From NCBI RefSeq assembly GCF_006517435.1, contig NZ_VHQG01000002.1, positions 62,160 through 126,159 of the forward strand: a stretch of DNA of 64,000 bases. The letters run 5' to 3'. Shown one piece after another: positions 36,689-48,919 of the stretch. How positions within the stretch are numbered: position 1 is the stretch's first letter; the number at the start of each line of letters is the position of its first letter. The DNA comes from Schumannella soli (GTDB lineage Bacteria; Actinomycetota; Actinomycetes; Actinomycetales; Microbacteriaceae). Below the pieces are notes generated by a model that had not been told where the DNA came from, made no database searches, and saw nothing but the letters and a program-made list of their open reading frames with translations. Both the position numbers and the translations under genes were made by a program.

Positions 36689-37852
36689 ATGAGGATCCTC
36701 GCGGCGATGAGCGGCGGCGTCGACAGCGCCGTGGCGGCCGCGCGCCTCGTCGAGGCCGGTCACGACGTGGTCGGCGTGCACCTCGCCCTCAGCCGCAACC
36801 GCGGCACCCTGCGCACCGGCAGCCGCGGCTGCTGCACGGTCGAGGATGCGCTCGACGCGCGCCGCGCGGCGAACCTGCTCGGCATCCCCTTCTACGTCTG
36901 GGATTTCAGCGAGCGCTTCGCCGACGACGTGGTCGACGATTTCATCAGCGAGTACGCCGCGGGCCGCACCCCGAATCCGTGCCTGCGCTGCAACGAGCGC
37001 ATCAAATTCGCCGCCGTGCTCGAGAAGGCGCTCGCCCTCGGCTTCGACGCCGTCGCGACGGGGCACTACGCCGAGATCCGCGAGGATGCCGCGGGCCACC
37101 GCGAGCTGCACCGCGCGGCCGCCTGGGCGAAAGACCAGAGCTACGTGCTCGGGGTGCTGACCGCCGCGCAGCTGGACCACGCCGTGTTCCCGCTCGGCGC
37201 GACCCCCTCGAAGGACGAGGTGCGCGCCGAGGCCGCCGCCCGCGGACTCACGGTCGCGGCGAAGCCCGACAGCTACGACATCTGCTTCATCCCCGACGGC
37301 GACACCCGCGGCTGGCTGGCCGACAAGATGGGCGCCGAGCCGGGCGAGATCCTCGACCAGTCGGGCGCGAAGGTGGGCACGCACGCGGGCGCTCATGCTT
37401 TCACGGTGGGTCAGCGCAAGGGCCTCAACCTCGGCGTTCCCGCCCCCGACGGTCGGCCGCGTTTCGTGCTGGAGGTGCGTCCGTCGTCGAACCAGGTCGT
37501 CGTGGGGCCGAAGGAGGCCCTCGCGGTCGCCGAGCTGGCGGGCGCCCGCTTCAGCTGGGCCGGACAGCCGCCGGTGGATGCCGAGGCCGGCTTCGCCTGC
37601 CAGGTGCAGGTGCGCGCTCACGGCGAGCCGGTGCCGGCGATGGCGCGGGTCGTGGATGCGGGTGTCGACGCCGGCTCGGCCGCTGCGGCCGGTGCGCGCG
37701 AGCTGGTCATCCGCCCCGAGGCGGCGCTCGACGGCGTCGCGCCCGGGCAGAGCGCCGTCGTCTACGTCGGCACCCGCGTGCTCGGTCAGGTCACGATCGA
37801 CCGCACGGTGAGCGCGGCGCCGCTTCCGGCGGCGCTGCCGGTTCCCGTCTGA
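36689..37852 (+). CDS. mnmA: tRNA-specific 2-thiouridylase
   Basis: MnmA makes 2-thiouridine at position 34 of Glu, Gln and Lys tRNAs, using ATP and a persulfide sulfur. It is 387 residues. The PP-loop SGGVDS is at 8-13. The catalytic C98 lies in TPNPCLRCN and the second cysteine C199 in [12 protein letters not shown]. The C-terminal beta-barrel follows. The ATG lies six bases after TACCCT (36677-36682), a leaderless start. It is 40 bases from the cysteine desulfurase gene, a common pairing. Confidence 0.95.
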   Translation: MRILAAMSGGVDSAVAAARLVEAGHDVVGVHLALSRNRGTLRTGSRGCCTVEDALDARRAANLLGIPFYVWDFSERFADDVVDDFISEYAAGRTPNPCLRCNERIKFAAVLEKALALGFDAVATGHYAEIREDAAGHRELHRAAAWAKDQSYVLGVLTAAQLDHAVFPLGATPSKDEVRAEAAARGLTVAAKPDSYDICFIPDGDTRGWLADKMGAEPGEILDQSGAKVGTHAGAHAFTVGQRKGLNLGVPAPDGRPRFVLEVRPSSNQVVVGPKEALAVAELAGARFSWAGQPPVDAEAGFACQVQVRAHGEPVPAMARVVDAGVDAGSAAAAGARELVIRPEAALDGVAPGQSAVVYVGTRVLGQVTIDRTVSAAPLPAALPVPV

Positions 37853-37892
37853 GCCCGATCCGCTCCGACGGCCGCATTCCCGGTCAGGCGGG

Positions 37893-38801
37893 TCAGACCG
37901 GTGCGCCGAGCTCCGCGTCGAGCGCCCCGAGCGCGGCGTCGACGAGCCGGTGGTCGTCCGTCTCCTCGTGGGCGGTGATCGTGACCACCGCATCCCGCTC
38001 GGCGTCGACGACGACGTACTGCCCGTAGCGTCCGTCGAGGCGCCAGGTCGAGCCGCGCTCGTCCCACCCCGCGATCGCGTAGCGCGCGAACGGCGCCGGG
38101 GCCCCGGTCTCGACCCAGCCTGAGTGCATCCCGTCGATCCACGAATCCGACACGATGCGCCGCTCGCTGCCGCCGTCGCGCCACAGCCCGCCGTCGCGCA
38201 GCACCCGGCCGATGCTTGCGAGCTCCTCGGTGCGCAGTTCGAGCCCGGACCCGGCGACGATCCCGCCGAGCGGGCAGCGGTGCCACTGCGGGTTGTCGAT
38301 CCCGAGAGGGTCGAACAGACGGGGGAGCAGCCAGTCGCGCACGTCGCCGACGACCGCCCCGAGCATCCGCATCGCGACGTAGGTGCTGGCGTCCGAGTAC
38401 TGGAAGACGGAGCCGGGGCCGCGACTCGGTCGGCCGAGCATGGCCTGCGCCAGGTCGGCGCCGGGCACCGGCTGGTCGCCGAACCACTCGAAGTCGATGC
38501 CGCTCGACATCGTCAGCAGGTGGCGCAGCGTGACGCCCTCGACGCCGACGCCGAGCTCGAGGCCTCCCAGCAGCTCCGGCACGCGGGTGTCGAGCGTCAG
38601 CAGTCCCTCATCGACGGCGATGCCCGCGGCGAGGGCGCTCACGCCCTTCGACACCGAGTACAGATTGACCCGGTCGTCGCTGCGCCACCGGTGCCCGGCC
38701 GCGTCGTCGGCGCCGAGCAGGATGTGCACGCCGTAGGCGCCGAGCCGGTCGGCATCGACGGCGGTCACGAAGCGGTCGCGGACCCTCTCGGCTGCGCTCA
38801 T
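37893..38801 (-). CDS. Serine hydrolase of the beta-lactamase fold
   Basis: A 302-residue class C beta-lactamase/esterase-type protein. The catalytic SxxK is S49-V-S-K52 in LYSVSKGVSAL. A second element, FQYSDASTY, fits the Tyr-containing motif. HDPPI-type blocks are absent. No signal peptide is visible, so it is likely cytoplasmic, acting as an esterase or D-amino peptidase; beta-lactam hydrolysis is unlikely. The ATG has a weak GAGACT six bases upstream. It is convergent with mnmA. Confidence 0.83.
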   Translation of the reverse strand: MSAAERVRDRFVTAVDADRLGAYGVHILLGADDAAGHRWRSDDRVNLYSVSKGVSALAAGIAVDEGLLTLDTRVPELLGGLELGVGVEGVTLRHLLTMSSGIDFEWFGDQPVPGADLAQAMLGRPSRGPGSVFQYSDASTYVAMRMLGAVVGDVRDWLLPRLFDPLGIDNPQWHRCPLGGIVAGSGLELRTEELASIGRVLRDGGLWRDGGSERRIVSDSWIDGMHSGWVETGAPAPFARYAIAGWDERGSTWRLDGRYGQYVVVDAERDAVVTITAHEETDDHRLVDAALGALDAELGAPV

Positions 38802-38832
38802 GCGGCCAGTCTCGCCGACGCCGCCGACACGG

Positions 38833-39147
38833 CTACAGGCCCTCGGCGATCCGCTTGATCGCGGCCAGGCGGCGATCCCACTCGGCGCCGATGCGGTCGA
38901 GCTCGCGCGCCGTGTCGCCGAGCCGGGAGCCGAGCACGCTCCAGCGCAGCTCGCGGCCGACGCGATGTGAGTCCACCACGCCGACCTGCTCCAGCACGGC
39001 GAGGTGCTTCGCGATCGCCTGCCGGGTCACCGGCAGCCGCTCGGCGAGCGCGGACGCTGAGGCGTCGCCCTCGCCGAGCGCGAGCAGGATGCTCCAGCGG
39101 GTGTCGTCGCCGAGCGCGGCGAAGACGGCCACGAGCTGCTCGGTCAT
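38833..39147 (-). CDS. ArsR-family transcriptional regulator
   Basis: A 104-residue winged-helix repressor. The helix-turn-helix region DASASALAERLPVTRQAIAKHLAVLEQVG (residues about 30-58, abbreviated) is the ArsR recognition core. It lacks the metal-binding ELCVCDL motif, so it is a non-metal ArsR type, commonly paired with SRPBCC proteins. The ATG overlaps the stop of the upstream SRPBCC gene (ATGA). Two matching operators upstream of the pair (39715-39779) suggest autorepression. Confidence 0.87.
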   Translation of the reverse strand: MTEQLVAVFAALGDDTRWSILLALGEGDASASALAERLPVTRQAIAKHLAVLEQVGVVDSHRVGRELRWSVLGSRLGDTARELDRIGAEWDRRLAAIKRIAEGL

Positions 39148-39689
39148 GCGCGCTCCGCGGTGGCGGCGTCGTCGCCGGCGGGCTCGGCGCGCTCGAGGCG
39201 CTCGGCACCCTCGAGGTAGGCGACCAGCTCGTCGAGCTCGTGCGTCCATCCGCCCCGGTTGCTTTCCAGCGCCGCGGCGGGATCGCTCAGCGCCGCGAAG
39301 CCGGTCTCGACGACGGTCAGCACGGTGCCCGCCTCGGGTCCCTCGCCGTCGGACTCGATCGTGAACCGGAACACCGTCGAGCGCACCGGGTCGGGGCGCG
39401 CGGTGTCGAGCAGGGCGGGCTCATTGCTCCAGCGGTAGGCGATCGTGTGCGGCGCATCGACCTCGACGATCTCGAAGGGGAATGCGCCGTAGTCCGTCCA
39501 GATGAGACGCCCGGAGCCGCCGGTCTCGAGCCGGTCGAGCTCGGTGCTCTCGCTGAACCAGCGGCTGATGTGCTCGGGCTCGGTCACGGCGGCCCACACC
39601 CGCTCAGGGCTCGCGTCGATGCGGATGCTGCGCCGCACCGCGAAGGCGTCGTGGTCGATCGCGGCGGGCTCGTTGACGGTCATGCTCAT
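39144..39689 (-). CDS. SRPBCC (AHSA1-type) domain protein
   Basis: A 181-residue protein with a START-like fold (SRPBCC/AHSA1). The opening RRSIRIDASPERVWAAVTEPEHISRWF is diagnostic. The fold binds a hydrophobic ligand in a deep cavity; the ligand is unknown. It is first in a two-gene operon with an ArsR regulator, a widespread arrangement. The ATG at 39689 has AAGGAG seven bases upstream; an alternative ATG lies two codons in. A longer frame to 39782 would run over both operators and is rejected. Confidence 0.87.
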   Translation of the reverse strand: MSMTVNEPAAIDHDAFAVRRSIRIDASPERVWAAVTEPEHISRWFSESTELDRLETGGSGRLIWTDYGAFPFEIVEVDAPHTIAYRWSNEPALLDTARPDPVRSTVFRFTIESDGEGPEAGTVLTVVETGFAALSDPAAALESNRGGWTHELDELVAYLEGAERLERAEPAGDDAATAERA

Positions 39690-39714
39690 GATCCTGCTCC
39701 TTCGGATTCCGAAC

Positions 39715-39779
39715 TGCAACCGATTGATTGCAAGAGAAGGATGCGCGTTCCCGGTGCTTAATGCAACCCTCGGGTTGCA
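39715..39779. promoter_or_regulatory. Paired ArsR-type operators
   Basis: Two inverted repeats of the same design, TGCAA-N8-TTGCA, lie at 39715-39732 and 39762-39779, 47 bases apart. The second is a nearly unbroken palindrome (TGCAACCC-TC-GGGTTGCA). Both lie just upstream of the SRPBCC-ArsR operon, so they are likely the binding sites of that ArsR protein. Confidence 0.75.
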
Positions 39780-39812
39780 CATATGTGCCGGCGCCTGAGC
39801 GCGTTCGCCGAC

Positions 39813-40677
39813 TCAGCTCACCCAGGTGCGCGTGAAGCCGGTGACGGTCGAGCCGTCGATGTCGGCCAGCTTGGTCGCGACGAAGCGCCGGGCGGCCTCG
39901 CTGGTCTGGATGCGGAACGGCAGCTGCTCGGCATCCAGGGAGCCCACGATCACCTGAGCCGCATCTTCGGGCGACTGCGCTGCGGCGAAGGCTCCCGCGG
40001 TGCGCTCCAGGTAGGCCGAGAGCGCCGGGGCGTAGGCGCCGGCGTCGGCGTCGGCGAGCAGCGCATCCCGGTCGACTCCCGCGTTGGCCACGAAGGCGCT
40101 GCCCACCGCGGCCGGCTCGATCACGGCCACGCCGACGCCCAGCGTCGCGGAGACCGGCTGCAGGCTCTCGAGGAAGCCCTCGGTCGCGAAACTACGCCGC
40201 GCAGTAGGCGTCGTCGAAGGGCTGTCCGACGACGCCGCCGACGCTCGTGACGGTGAGCACGCGGCCGCGAGCCGCGCGCAGGTGCGGCAGCGCCGCCTGC
40301 GTGACCCGCACGACGCTGAGGAAGTTCGTCTCGAGTGCGTCCTGGAACTCCGAGATCGGCAGTGTCTCGGTCGTGCCGACCTTGCCGGTTCCCGCGTTGT
40401 TGACCACGGCATCCAGCGATCCGTGATCGGCGACGACGCGATCGACGAGCTCCTGCGCGGCGGTCGGATGCGTCACGTCGAGGGCACGGACGTCGAGCTC
40501 GACCCCGGCCTCGTCGGCCGCGGTGCGCAGCGCCCGGTCGCGGTTGGCGTCGCGGAGCGTGGCGACCACGCGCCATCCGGTTCGGGCCGCGCCGATCGCG
40601 GTGTGCAGTCCGATCCCGCTGGAGGTGCCGGTGATGAGGACGGTGCGGGGGTTCGCGAGGGCGTCGGCGTCGGTCAT
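39813..40677 (-). pseudogene. Broken short-chain dehydrogenase/reductase
   Basis: The first part (40677 down to 40192) is a normal SDR start: TGTSSGIG for NAD(P) binding, NNAG, and TSVGGVVGQPFDDAYCAA. In the intact family the next codons are lysine and Phe-Ala-Thr-Glu-Gly (YxxxK active site). Here the lysine codon position reads TAG (40194-40192), and one extra base shifts the frame. The remainder continues in another frame as FATEGFLESLQPVS to the stop at 39813. Total length, about 288 residues, would be normal. It is either a true pseudogene or an assembly/sequencing error at 40188-40194. Confidence 0.8.
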
Positions 40678-40749
40678 GCGCTCATGCTGTCACTCGCGGC
40701 GTGATCGGTCCCGCGCGCTCGCCCTTCGGGTGTCGTACCCCCGCCGTAG

Positions 40750-43221
<2,472 letters not shown>

Positions 43222-43503
43222 GCAGCCGGCCGCTCGCGTGCTCGGGGCCGGCCGATCGGCGATCGCACGCGGCGTCGACGTGACGGTGCTTCACGTCCGT
43301 TAACGAGTTCGAAAGTGCGACGCGCCGTGGTGTTGGCCCCCGTCCGTGTCACGATCCTTGCGTCGTCGACCCCCGGACGGGGGTCATTTTGCGTTTCAAT
43401 GCCTCTCGCGCGTTACTTTTTCGTGAACTCCCCCCTGATGGGGGCAAACAGATGCGTATCCTGAGAGCCTCGCCACCGGGGTGACTGGGACCGATCCCCG
43501 GCG
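43222..43503 (+). promoter_or_regulatory. Terminator and promoter between ligA and the next gene
   Basis: GACCCCC-GGAC-GGGGGTC (43368-43385) followed by ATTTTGCGTTT is a good intrinsic terminator. CCCCC-TGAT-GGGGG lies near 43432. A -10 TATCCT lies at about 43454-43459, and a hairpin around ACCGGGG/CCCCGGCGGT follows in the leader. No gene is seen in this 282-base stretch. Confidence 0.55.
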
Positions 43504-44925
43504 GTGCTTACCCGAGGGGACACCCCTGCCGTGCTGTTCGACGTCACAGCGGTACTCGTCACCTCGACGACGCTGGGAGCCGTCGTCGAGGCCGTCGGCG
43601 TGCCGGTGAACCCGACGGCGATCGTCGCCGTCGCGCCCCTCGACCGTGCGCTCGTCGCGGATGCCGGCTTCGCCTCCGGCGGTCGAGCCGGGATCGCACC
43701 GGCCGCCGCCGTCGACCCGGCTGCGCTGCCCGCCGGTCTCGCGCCGGCGCCCTTCATCGGCCCGCAGCCGGCGCAGAAGCTCGCGCAGGATGCCCTCGAG
43801 CGCATCCCCACCCTGCGCGGCACGACCCTGCTCGCCCAGCTCTCGCTGCTCGGCCGCGACGACCTCGCCACCGTGCTCGGCGACAACCCCAAGCTCGTGC
43901 CCCGCCTGCTCAGCTCGCCGCCGCCCGCCACCGCCGTCGCCGCATGGTGGCGCGATTCGAGCAGCGACGCGCACCGCTCGCTCCTCGCCGAGGCGCCGCA
44001 GCTCGTGGGCGGGCTCGAGGGGGTGCCGTACACGCAGCGCAGCACGGCGAACAAGCGCTACCTCGACGAGGTGACCGGCGACATCCGCACCCGCCTGCAG
44101 AACGGAGTGGGGCGTGCGAAGGCCGCCGAGCTGACGACGCGCCTGCACATGCTCGAGCAGGTGCGCGAGGCGCTCACGCCGACCGCCGACGGAGAGAAGC
44201 GGCAGCTCGTGTCGCTCGATCCGAGCGGCGACGGCACGGCCGTCATCGTGGTGGGCGACCTGCAGACCGCCGACGACGTCAGCTTCCTGGTTCCCGGAAT
44301 GTTCTACGGCGTGGATGCGCGCATCGTGCCGTGGACCACGACCGCCGCCGATATGCAGGCGCAGCAGACGGAGTGGCTGGAGCGGCTCGGCCGCGGCGAC
44401 GAGACGAGCGCGGTCGTGTCGTGGATCGGCTACGAGACGCCGACGCTCGTCAACGTCGCCGCCATGGACAACGCGCGTGCCGGGCAGAAGGCGCTCACGG
44501 CCTCGTTGCGCGGCCTCGCGGCGGCGCGCGACGACCACCCCTACGTCTCGGTGCTCGCGCACAGCTACGGCACGACCGCCGCGATGCTGTCGCTCAGCGA
44601 AGACGACGTGACGGTCGACTCGCTGGCGATGGTCGGCTCGCCCGGCGGCCCCGTCGCGACCGTGCGCGACCTCGCCGTGCGCGACGGCGTCTGGGTCGGC
44701 GCGGCGCCGTGGGATCCGATCGGCGATGCGGGCGTGTTCGGCAACCAGCCGCGGCAGGCGTCGTTCGGCGCGACGCAACTCGGCGTCGACGGCGCGCGCG
44801 ACCCGCTCACCGGAGCCGACCTCACCGCGGCCGTCAGTCACAACGACTACTTCACTGTCGGCGGCGAATCCCTGCGCAACCTCGCGCTCGTCGGCATCGG
44901 CGAGGGCGCCCGCGTCATCGGCTGA
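43504..44925 (+). CDS. Alpha/beta hydrolase, DUF1023 type
   Basis: A 473-residue protein. The N-terminal third is Ala/Pro/Val-rich with hydrophobic stretches. A helical region (about 130-230) leads to the C-terminal alpha/beta hydrolase of the DUF1023 family (about 235-420), with VSVLAHSYGTTAAML as nucleophile elbow (serine in HSYG). DUF1023 proteins occur in actinobacteria, often surface-associated, with unknown substrates. The start is uncertain: GTG 43504 gives MLTRGD; GTG 43531 (MLFDVTAV) has a GAGGGGA site ten bases upstream and may be the real one. Confidence 0.78.
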   Translation: MLTRGDTPAVLFDVTAVLVTSTTLGAVVEAVGVPVNPTAIVAVAPLDRALVADAGFASGGRAGIAPAAAVDPAALPAGLAPAPFIGPQPAQKLAQDALERIPTLRGTTLLAQLSLLGRDDLATVLGDNPKLVPRLLSSPPPATAVAAWWRDSSSDAHRSLLAEAPQLVGGLEGVPYTQRSTANKRYLDEVTGDIRTRLQNGVGRAKAAELTTRLHMLEQVREALTPTADGEKRQLVSLDPSGDGTAVIVVGDLQTADDVSFLVPGMFYGVDARIVPWTTTAADMQAQQTEWLERLGRGDETSAVVSWIGYETPTLVNVAAMDNARAGQKALTASLRGLAAARDDHPYVSVLAHSYGTTAAMLSLSEDDVTVDSLAMVGSPGGPVATVRDLAVRDGVWVGAAPWDPIGDAGVFGNQPRQASFGATQLGVDGARDPLTGADLTAAVSHNDYFTVGGESLRNLALVGIGEGARVIG

Positions 44926-44996
44926 CGCGCGAGCGTGACTCCGCTCGCCCGTCCCGAACGCGATCGCGGCCCGACGGCGCCGGGCGGCTGACGCGG

Positions 44997-45048
44997 ATCG
45001 GCCGCGGTCCGACGTGCGGCTGGGGCGGCACGTCGGCCCGCGGCCGAT
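44997..45048. terminator. Long hairpin between convergent genes
   Basis: A 21-bp inverted repeat with one mismatch (44997-45017 with 45028-45048; ATCGGCCGCGG opposite CCGCGGCCGAT) and a 10-base loop. It lies between the DUF1023 gene and the mannosidase gene and can stop transcription from both sides. Confidence 0.75.
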
Positions 45049-45068
45049 GATCAGCGGCTCAGGGGCGG

Positions 45069-48000
45069 CTAGCCCTGCGTTCCCGCTCGCGTGGTCGCGC
45101 GCGCGGCCGCCGGGGCGCTCACGCTGATCGGCACGGAGGCGGTCGTGCGCACGCCGTCCGCATCCTCGACCGTGATCGTCGCGGTCGCGACGCCGGGCTT
45201 CGCGAAGGTGTGCGATCCCGAGACGCCGTAGGTCGGCGCGCCATCCGAGCCGACACCGAGCGGAGCGACCGTTCCGGCGACCGGCTTCGACCCATCGCCC
45301 CAGTCGATCGTCGCCGTGTACGACGAGGCCGCGGTGGCGTCACCGTGGGCGACGGTCGCGAGCACGCCCTCGAACACCGCGCCGGCCGTGGCCGCGAGAC
45401 CCGTCGACGGAGTCGCCGTGACCGGCGGCACCGGGCGCTGCAGGGCGACGTCGTCGACCCAGCCGCGCAGGTAGCCGACCTTGTCGGCGTCGCCGCCGTG
45501 GCTGTGCGGTGCGAACGACAGCAGCAGCGCATCCACCGTCTTGCCGACGACGGAGTCGGGCAGCTCGGCGGTGACGCGGTTCCAGGTGTCGACCTTGAGC
45601 GCCTTCCCCTGGGCGGCCGCGGTCAGGGCCGCGCCATTGGATGCGGTCGGGGCCTCGGCGCTGAGCAGCGTGCCGTCGGTGAAGCGCACGTCGACCGCCA
45701 CGTCGGCGCTCGCATCCTGCACGTAGTCGCTGAACGGCCCGCCGTCCTGCTGGGGACGCACCCAGTAGGAGAGGGTGTCGCCCTTCTGCACGGCCGTCTT
45801 CGAGGCCGACAGGTCGAGCAGCAGGTTCGACGCGGTCGCGCCCTCCTTCGTGCCGCGGCCCGAGTAGACGACCGACGCGATGCCGGTGTGCGGGTCGCCG
45901 GTCTGCACCTTGCTCTCCGGTCCGGTCAGACCGCAGCAGTAGCCGCCGACGCCGTCGTTCGCCACGACCTGGCTGGCGGGCGCCTGCGGCTGCCCCGTCT
46001 CGAAGCCGCTGCCGGCGAGGTCGCTGACCTGCGCGGCGACCGTGACGGTCACCTTCTGCGTCGCGAGCGTCTGCGTGCCGGCCTTCACCGTGACGGTGAC
46101 CGTGTGGTCGCCGACCGCGGTGTCGGCGGCGGCGCGCAGCGTGACCGCGGCATCCCCGGCCCCCGTGACGTCGAGGGCGATGGTGCCGGATGCGGGGCTC
46201 GCGCTGATGCCCTCGGCGCCGGCGATGCCCCAGGTCACGGGCGAGGAATCGGACTGGTCGATGCGCTGCACGTGCACCTTCACCGGATCGGTCGTGCCGC
46301 CCGGCGCCGCCGACAGGTTCGAGGGCACGATCGAGGCGAGGTGCGAGCGCTCGCCGTCGCGCACCGACGGCGGGGCGTCGGCGGCGGCGGTGCCGCGCGT
46401 TGTGTTCGGTGTGGCCGACAGCGTGTAGTCGACCTGGGTGTCGCGGGTGATCGCCGCCGCATCCAGGTAGACCTTCGAGGTCTTCTTGCCGTCGACCTTC
46501 ATCGTCTGAATGTAGGGCTTGTCGAGACCCGCGCCGGGGGAGGAGAGGTGCAGCACCGGACCGTTCGCGCGGTGCAGCACGATCTCCGGGAACAGCGGCG
46601 TGGCCGTCGCGAGCTCCGCCCGCGAGGGGTTCTGCGGGTAGATGCCCATCGCGGCGAAGACGAGCCACGACGACATCTGACCGAGGTCGTCGTTGCCGGG
46701 GATGCCGTCGGGGCCGTTCGGCTGGCCGTCCTTGGTGTCGATCCAGAGCTGGCGGATGGTCTCGCGCACGGTCTGCTGCGTCTTCCACGGCTGGCCCGCG
46801 TAGTCGTAGAGCCACGGGGTGCCGATCGAGGGCTCGTTGTCGACGTTGGCGTGCAGGTTGGTGTCCCACGAGCCGCCCGCGAGCGTCCACTCGTTCGGGA
46901 CGCCGTTGTCGTTCTCGTCGCCGACCTCGCGGAAGAAGCCGTCGAGGCGCTGCGCGGCGGCCTCGTTGCCGCCCATCGCGGCGAACAGACCGGCCGGGTC
47001 GTGCTGCACCATCCACGTGTACTGCGCCGCGGTGCCCTCGACGAAGCCGTCGGAGGAGGCCGGGTCGAAGCCCGACTTCCACGATCCGTCGGCGTTGCGG
47101 CCCTGGATGTAGCCGCCGTGGTCGGTCGCCTGCGGGTTGAACTGGTTCTGCCACGACTGCGAGCGCGTCGTGAACTCGGTGTAGTCCTTCGTCAGACCCA
47201 GGTGCTGGGCGAGCTGCGCGAGACCGGCGTCGGCGGCGCCCATCTCGAGGGTCTCGTTCGGGCATCCCCAGGCGTTGCAGCCCTCGGGGTAATAGCCGTA
47301 CTTGAGGAACTGGTCGAGCGAGGGGCGCTGACCGACGACGGCGATGTTCCAGCCGGCGCGCGAGAGGTCGTCCTTCGTGGGAACTCGGGCGGCCTGCGCG
47401 AGCGAAGCGTAAGAGCCCTTGAGGTCGAAGTCGGTGCCGCCGAAGGCGACGATGCCGGCGAGCGCGGCGGCCGAGGGGTCGCCGACCATGACGTGGGTCG
47501 TGCCGGAGTTGTGGGTCCAGCGATCCCAGACGCCGCCGTTCTGGTCGGCCTGGTTCTTCAGCGACTGGGCGACGTCGCTGCCGCGCTTCGCGTCGAGCAG
47601 CGTGACGAGCTGCACCTGCGAGCGGTAGACGTCCCAGCCCGAGAAGGTCTGGTACTGCGCCTGCTGGCCCTTGGTCAGCTTGTGCGTCGCCAGGTCCATG
47701 CCCGTGTACCGGCCGGTCACGTCGTTCGCGATCGAGGGGTGCAGCAGCGAGTGGTAGAGCGCCGTATAGAAGGTCGTGCGCTCGGCCGCGGTGCCGCCGC
47801 CGGTGCGGATGCGGTTCAGCTCGGTGTTCCAGGCGGTCTTGGTCTGCTTCGCGACCTGGGCGCGCGTGGTGCCGACCGGGTTCTCGGTTGCGAGGTTCTT
47901 CTTCGCGCCCGCGAGGTCGACGTAGCTGATGCCGACGCGCATGTTCACCGTGCGGCTCTTCGCGGTGTCGAAGCTGACGTAGCCGCCGGAGCCCTTGCCG

Positions 48001-48878
48001 GCCGGCGGGTAGCCGCCAGGGTAGGTGGTGCCGCCCTCCGCGCTCGTCGCGCCGGGGGTGAGCGCCGCATCCTGCCAGGTGCCGGTCGTGGTGAAGTCGG
48101 TGTCGAACTCGGCCACGAAGTGCACCGTGTAGTAGCTCTTCTGCAGGATGCCGTCGCCGGTGAAGCCGCCGCAGAAGTTGCCGCTCGTGACCGAGCCGGT
48201 GATGCGGCGGTGCTTCGCGTCGATCTGGATGTCGGCGTCGCTCGACCCGACGAGCGAGTCGGAGGTGCGCACGAGCATCGTCGCGGGGGAGCCTTTCGGG
48301 TAGTTGAAGGTGCCCGAGCCGGTGCGCGTGGTGGCGGCGAGCTTCACGCCGACGCCGTTGTCGAGGTCGACGCTGTAGCTGCCGGGCGACGCGCTCTCGC
48401 GAGCGTGCGAGAACGTCGTCGTCATCGGGGTGCCGGCGGCGTCGGCGGCCGACGGCGAGGTCGTCACCTGCTGGGTGATCGGCAGGAAGGGGATGTCGCC
48501 GCTGAGCCCGGCGCAGCCGGCGCCGCTCACGTGGGTGAGCGAGAAGCCGCGCACGGTGTTCGCCCCGTACTCGTAACCGCTCGGGCTCGGCGTGCGCATC
48601 GTGCCGTCGCTGCGCTTGGTGCTCTGGTCGGGGCTCCAGGCGAGCATGCCGAAGGGGGCGACCGCGCCGGGGAAGGTGTTGCCCGCGTTCGCCGAACCGA
48701 TGAACGGGTCGACGGTCGCGGCCGGGTCGGTGGTCAGCGGCGTCGCGGCCGACGCGGGGGCGGTGCCGACGAGCACGCCGGCAGCGGCCAGTGCGAGCGC
48801 GACGCCGCCGGCCAGCGCGGTGCGCGCGACGCGGGTGGTGGGGGATGACGGGGTGGATGCCTGCACGACCTGCTCCAT
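45069..48878 (-). CDS. Secreted GH92 alpha-mannosidase
   Basis: A 1269-residue extracellular glycosidase. The signal peptide (about 1-45) ends in ASAAT. The GH92 catalytic region (about 50-790) shows DPFIGSANAGNTFPGAVAPFGM, FSGWDVYRSQ, NETLEMGAADAG with a likely catalytic Glu, NEPSIGTPWLYDYAG and GNDDLGQMSSW with the catalytic Asp. The family cleaves alpha-mannosides, usually with calcium, from N-glycans or yeast mannan. C-terminal domains are an NPCBM-like or Ig-like region, a carbohydrate-binding-like module (about 960-1160) and a PKD-like domain. No LPXTG. The start could also be the GTG four codons later (48866), which has GGAG six bases before it. A LacI-type operator lies upstream. Confidence 0.9.
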   Translation of the reverse strand: MEQVVQASTPSSPTTRVARTALAGGVALALAAAGVLVGTAPASAATPLTTDPAATVDPFIGSANAGNTFPGAVAPFGMLAWSPDQSTKRSDGTMRTPSPSGYEYGANTVRGFSLTHVSGAGCAGLSGDIPFLPITQQVTTSPSAADAAGTPMTTTFSHARESASPGSYSVDLDNGVGVKLAATTRTGSGTFNYPKGSPATMLVRTSDSLVGSSDADIQIDAKHRRITGSVTSGNFCGGFTGDGILQKSYYTVHFVAEFDTDFTTTGTWQDAALTPGATSAEGGTTYPGGYPPAGKGSGGYVSFDTAKSRTVNMRVGISYVDLAGAKKNLATENPVGTTRAQVAKQTKTAWNTELNRIRTGGGTAAERTTFYTALYHSLLHPSIANDVTGRYTGMDLATHKLTKGQQAQYQTFSGWDVYRSQVQLVTLLDAKRGSDVAQSLKNQADQNGGVWDRWTHNSGTTHVMVGDPSAAALAGIVAFGGTDFDLKGSYASLAQAARVPTKDDLSRAGWNIAVVGQRPSLDQFLKYGYYPEGCNAWGCPNETLEMGAADAGLAQLAQHLGLTKDYTEFTTRSQSWQNQFNPQATDHGGYIQGRNADGSWKSGFDPASSDGFVEGTAAQYTWMVQHDPAGLFAAMGGNEAAAQRLDGFFREVGDENDNGVPNEWTLAGGSWDTNLHANVDNEPSIGTPWLYDYAGQPWKTQQTVRETIRQLWIDTKDGQPNGPDGIPGNDDLGQMSSWLVFAAMGIYPQNPSRAELATATPLFPEIVLHRANGPVLHLSSPGAGLDKPYIQTMKVDGKKTSKVYLDAAAITRDTQVDYTLSATPNTTRGTAAADAPPSVRDGERSHLASIVPSNLSAAPGGTTDPVKVHVQRIDQSDSSPVTWGIAGAEGISASPASGTIALDVTGAGDAAVTLRAAADTAVGDHTVTVTVKAGTQTLATQKVTVTVAAQVSDLAGSGFETGQPQAPASQVVANDGVGGYCCGLTGPESKVQTGDPHTGIASVVYSGRGTKEGATASNLLLDLSASKTAVQKGDTLSYWVRPQQDGGPFSDYVQDASADVAVDVRFTDGTLLSAEAPTASNGAALTAAAQGKALKVDTWNRVTAELPDSVVGKTVDALLLSFAPHSHGGDADKVGYLRGWVDDVALQRPVPPVTATPSTGLAATAGAVFEGVLATVAHGDATAASSYTATIDWGDGSKPVAGTVAPLGVGSDGAPTYGVSGSHTFAKPGVATATITVEDADGVRTTASVPISVSAPAAARATTRAGTQG

Positions 48879-48919
48879 CGAAGGTGGCTAGTTGAGGATC
48901 CCGTCATCAGATCACAGAT

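Noticed and set aside
35407-37852. Fe-S (isc/suf) operon around the desulfurase
   Set aside because: No scaffold or chaperone genes are adjacent; the only partner is mnmA.
45210-48848. 1212-codon plus-strand frame opposite the GH92 gene
   Set aside because: Arg/Val/Gly-rich shadow; the minus strand encodes clear GH92 motifs.
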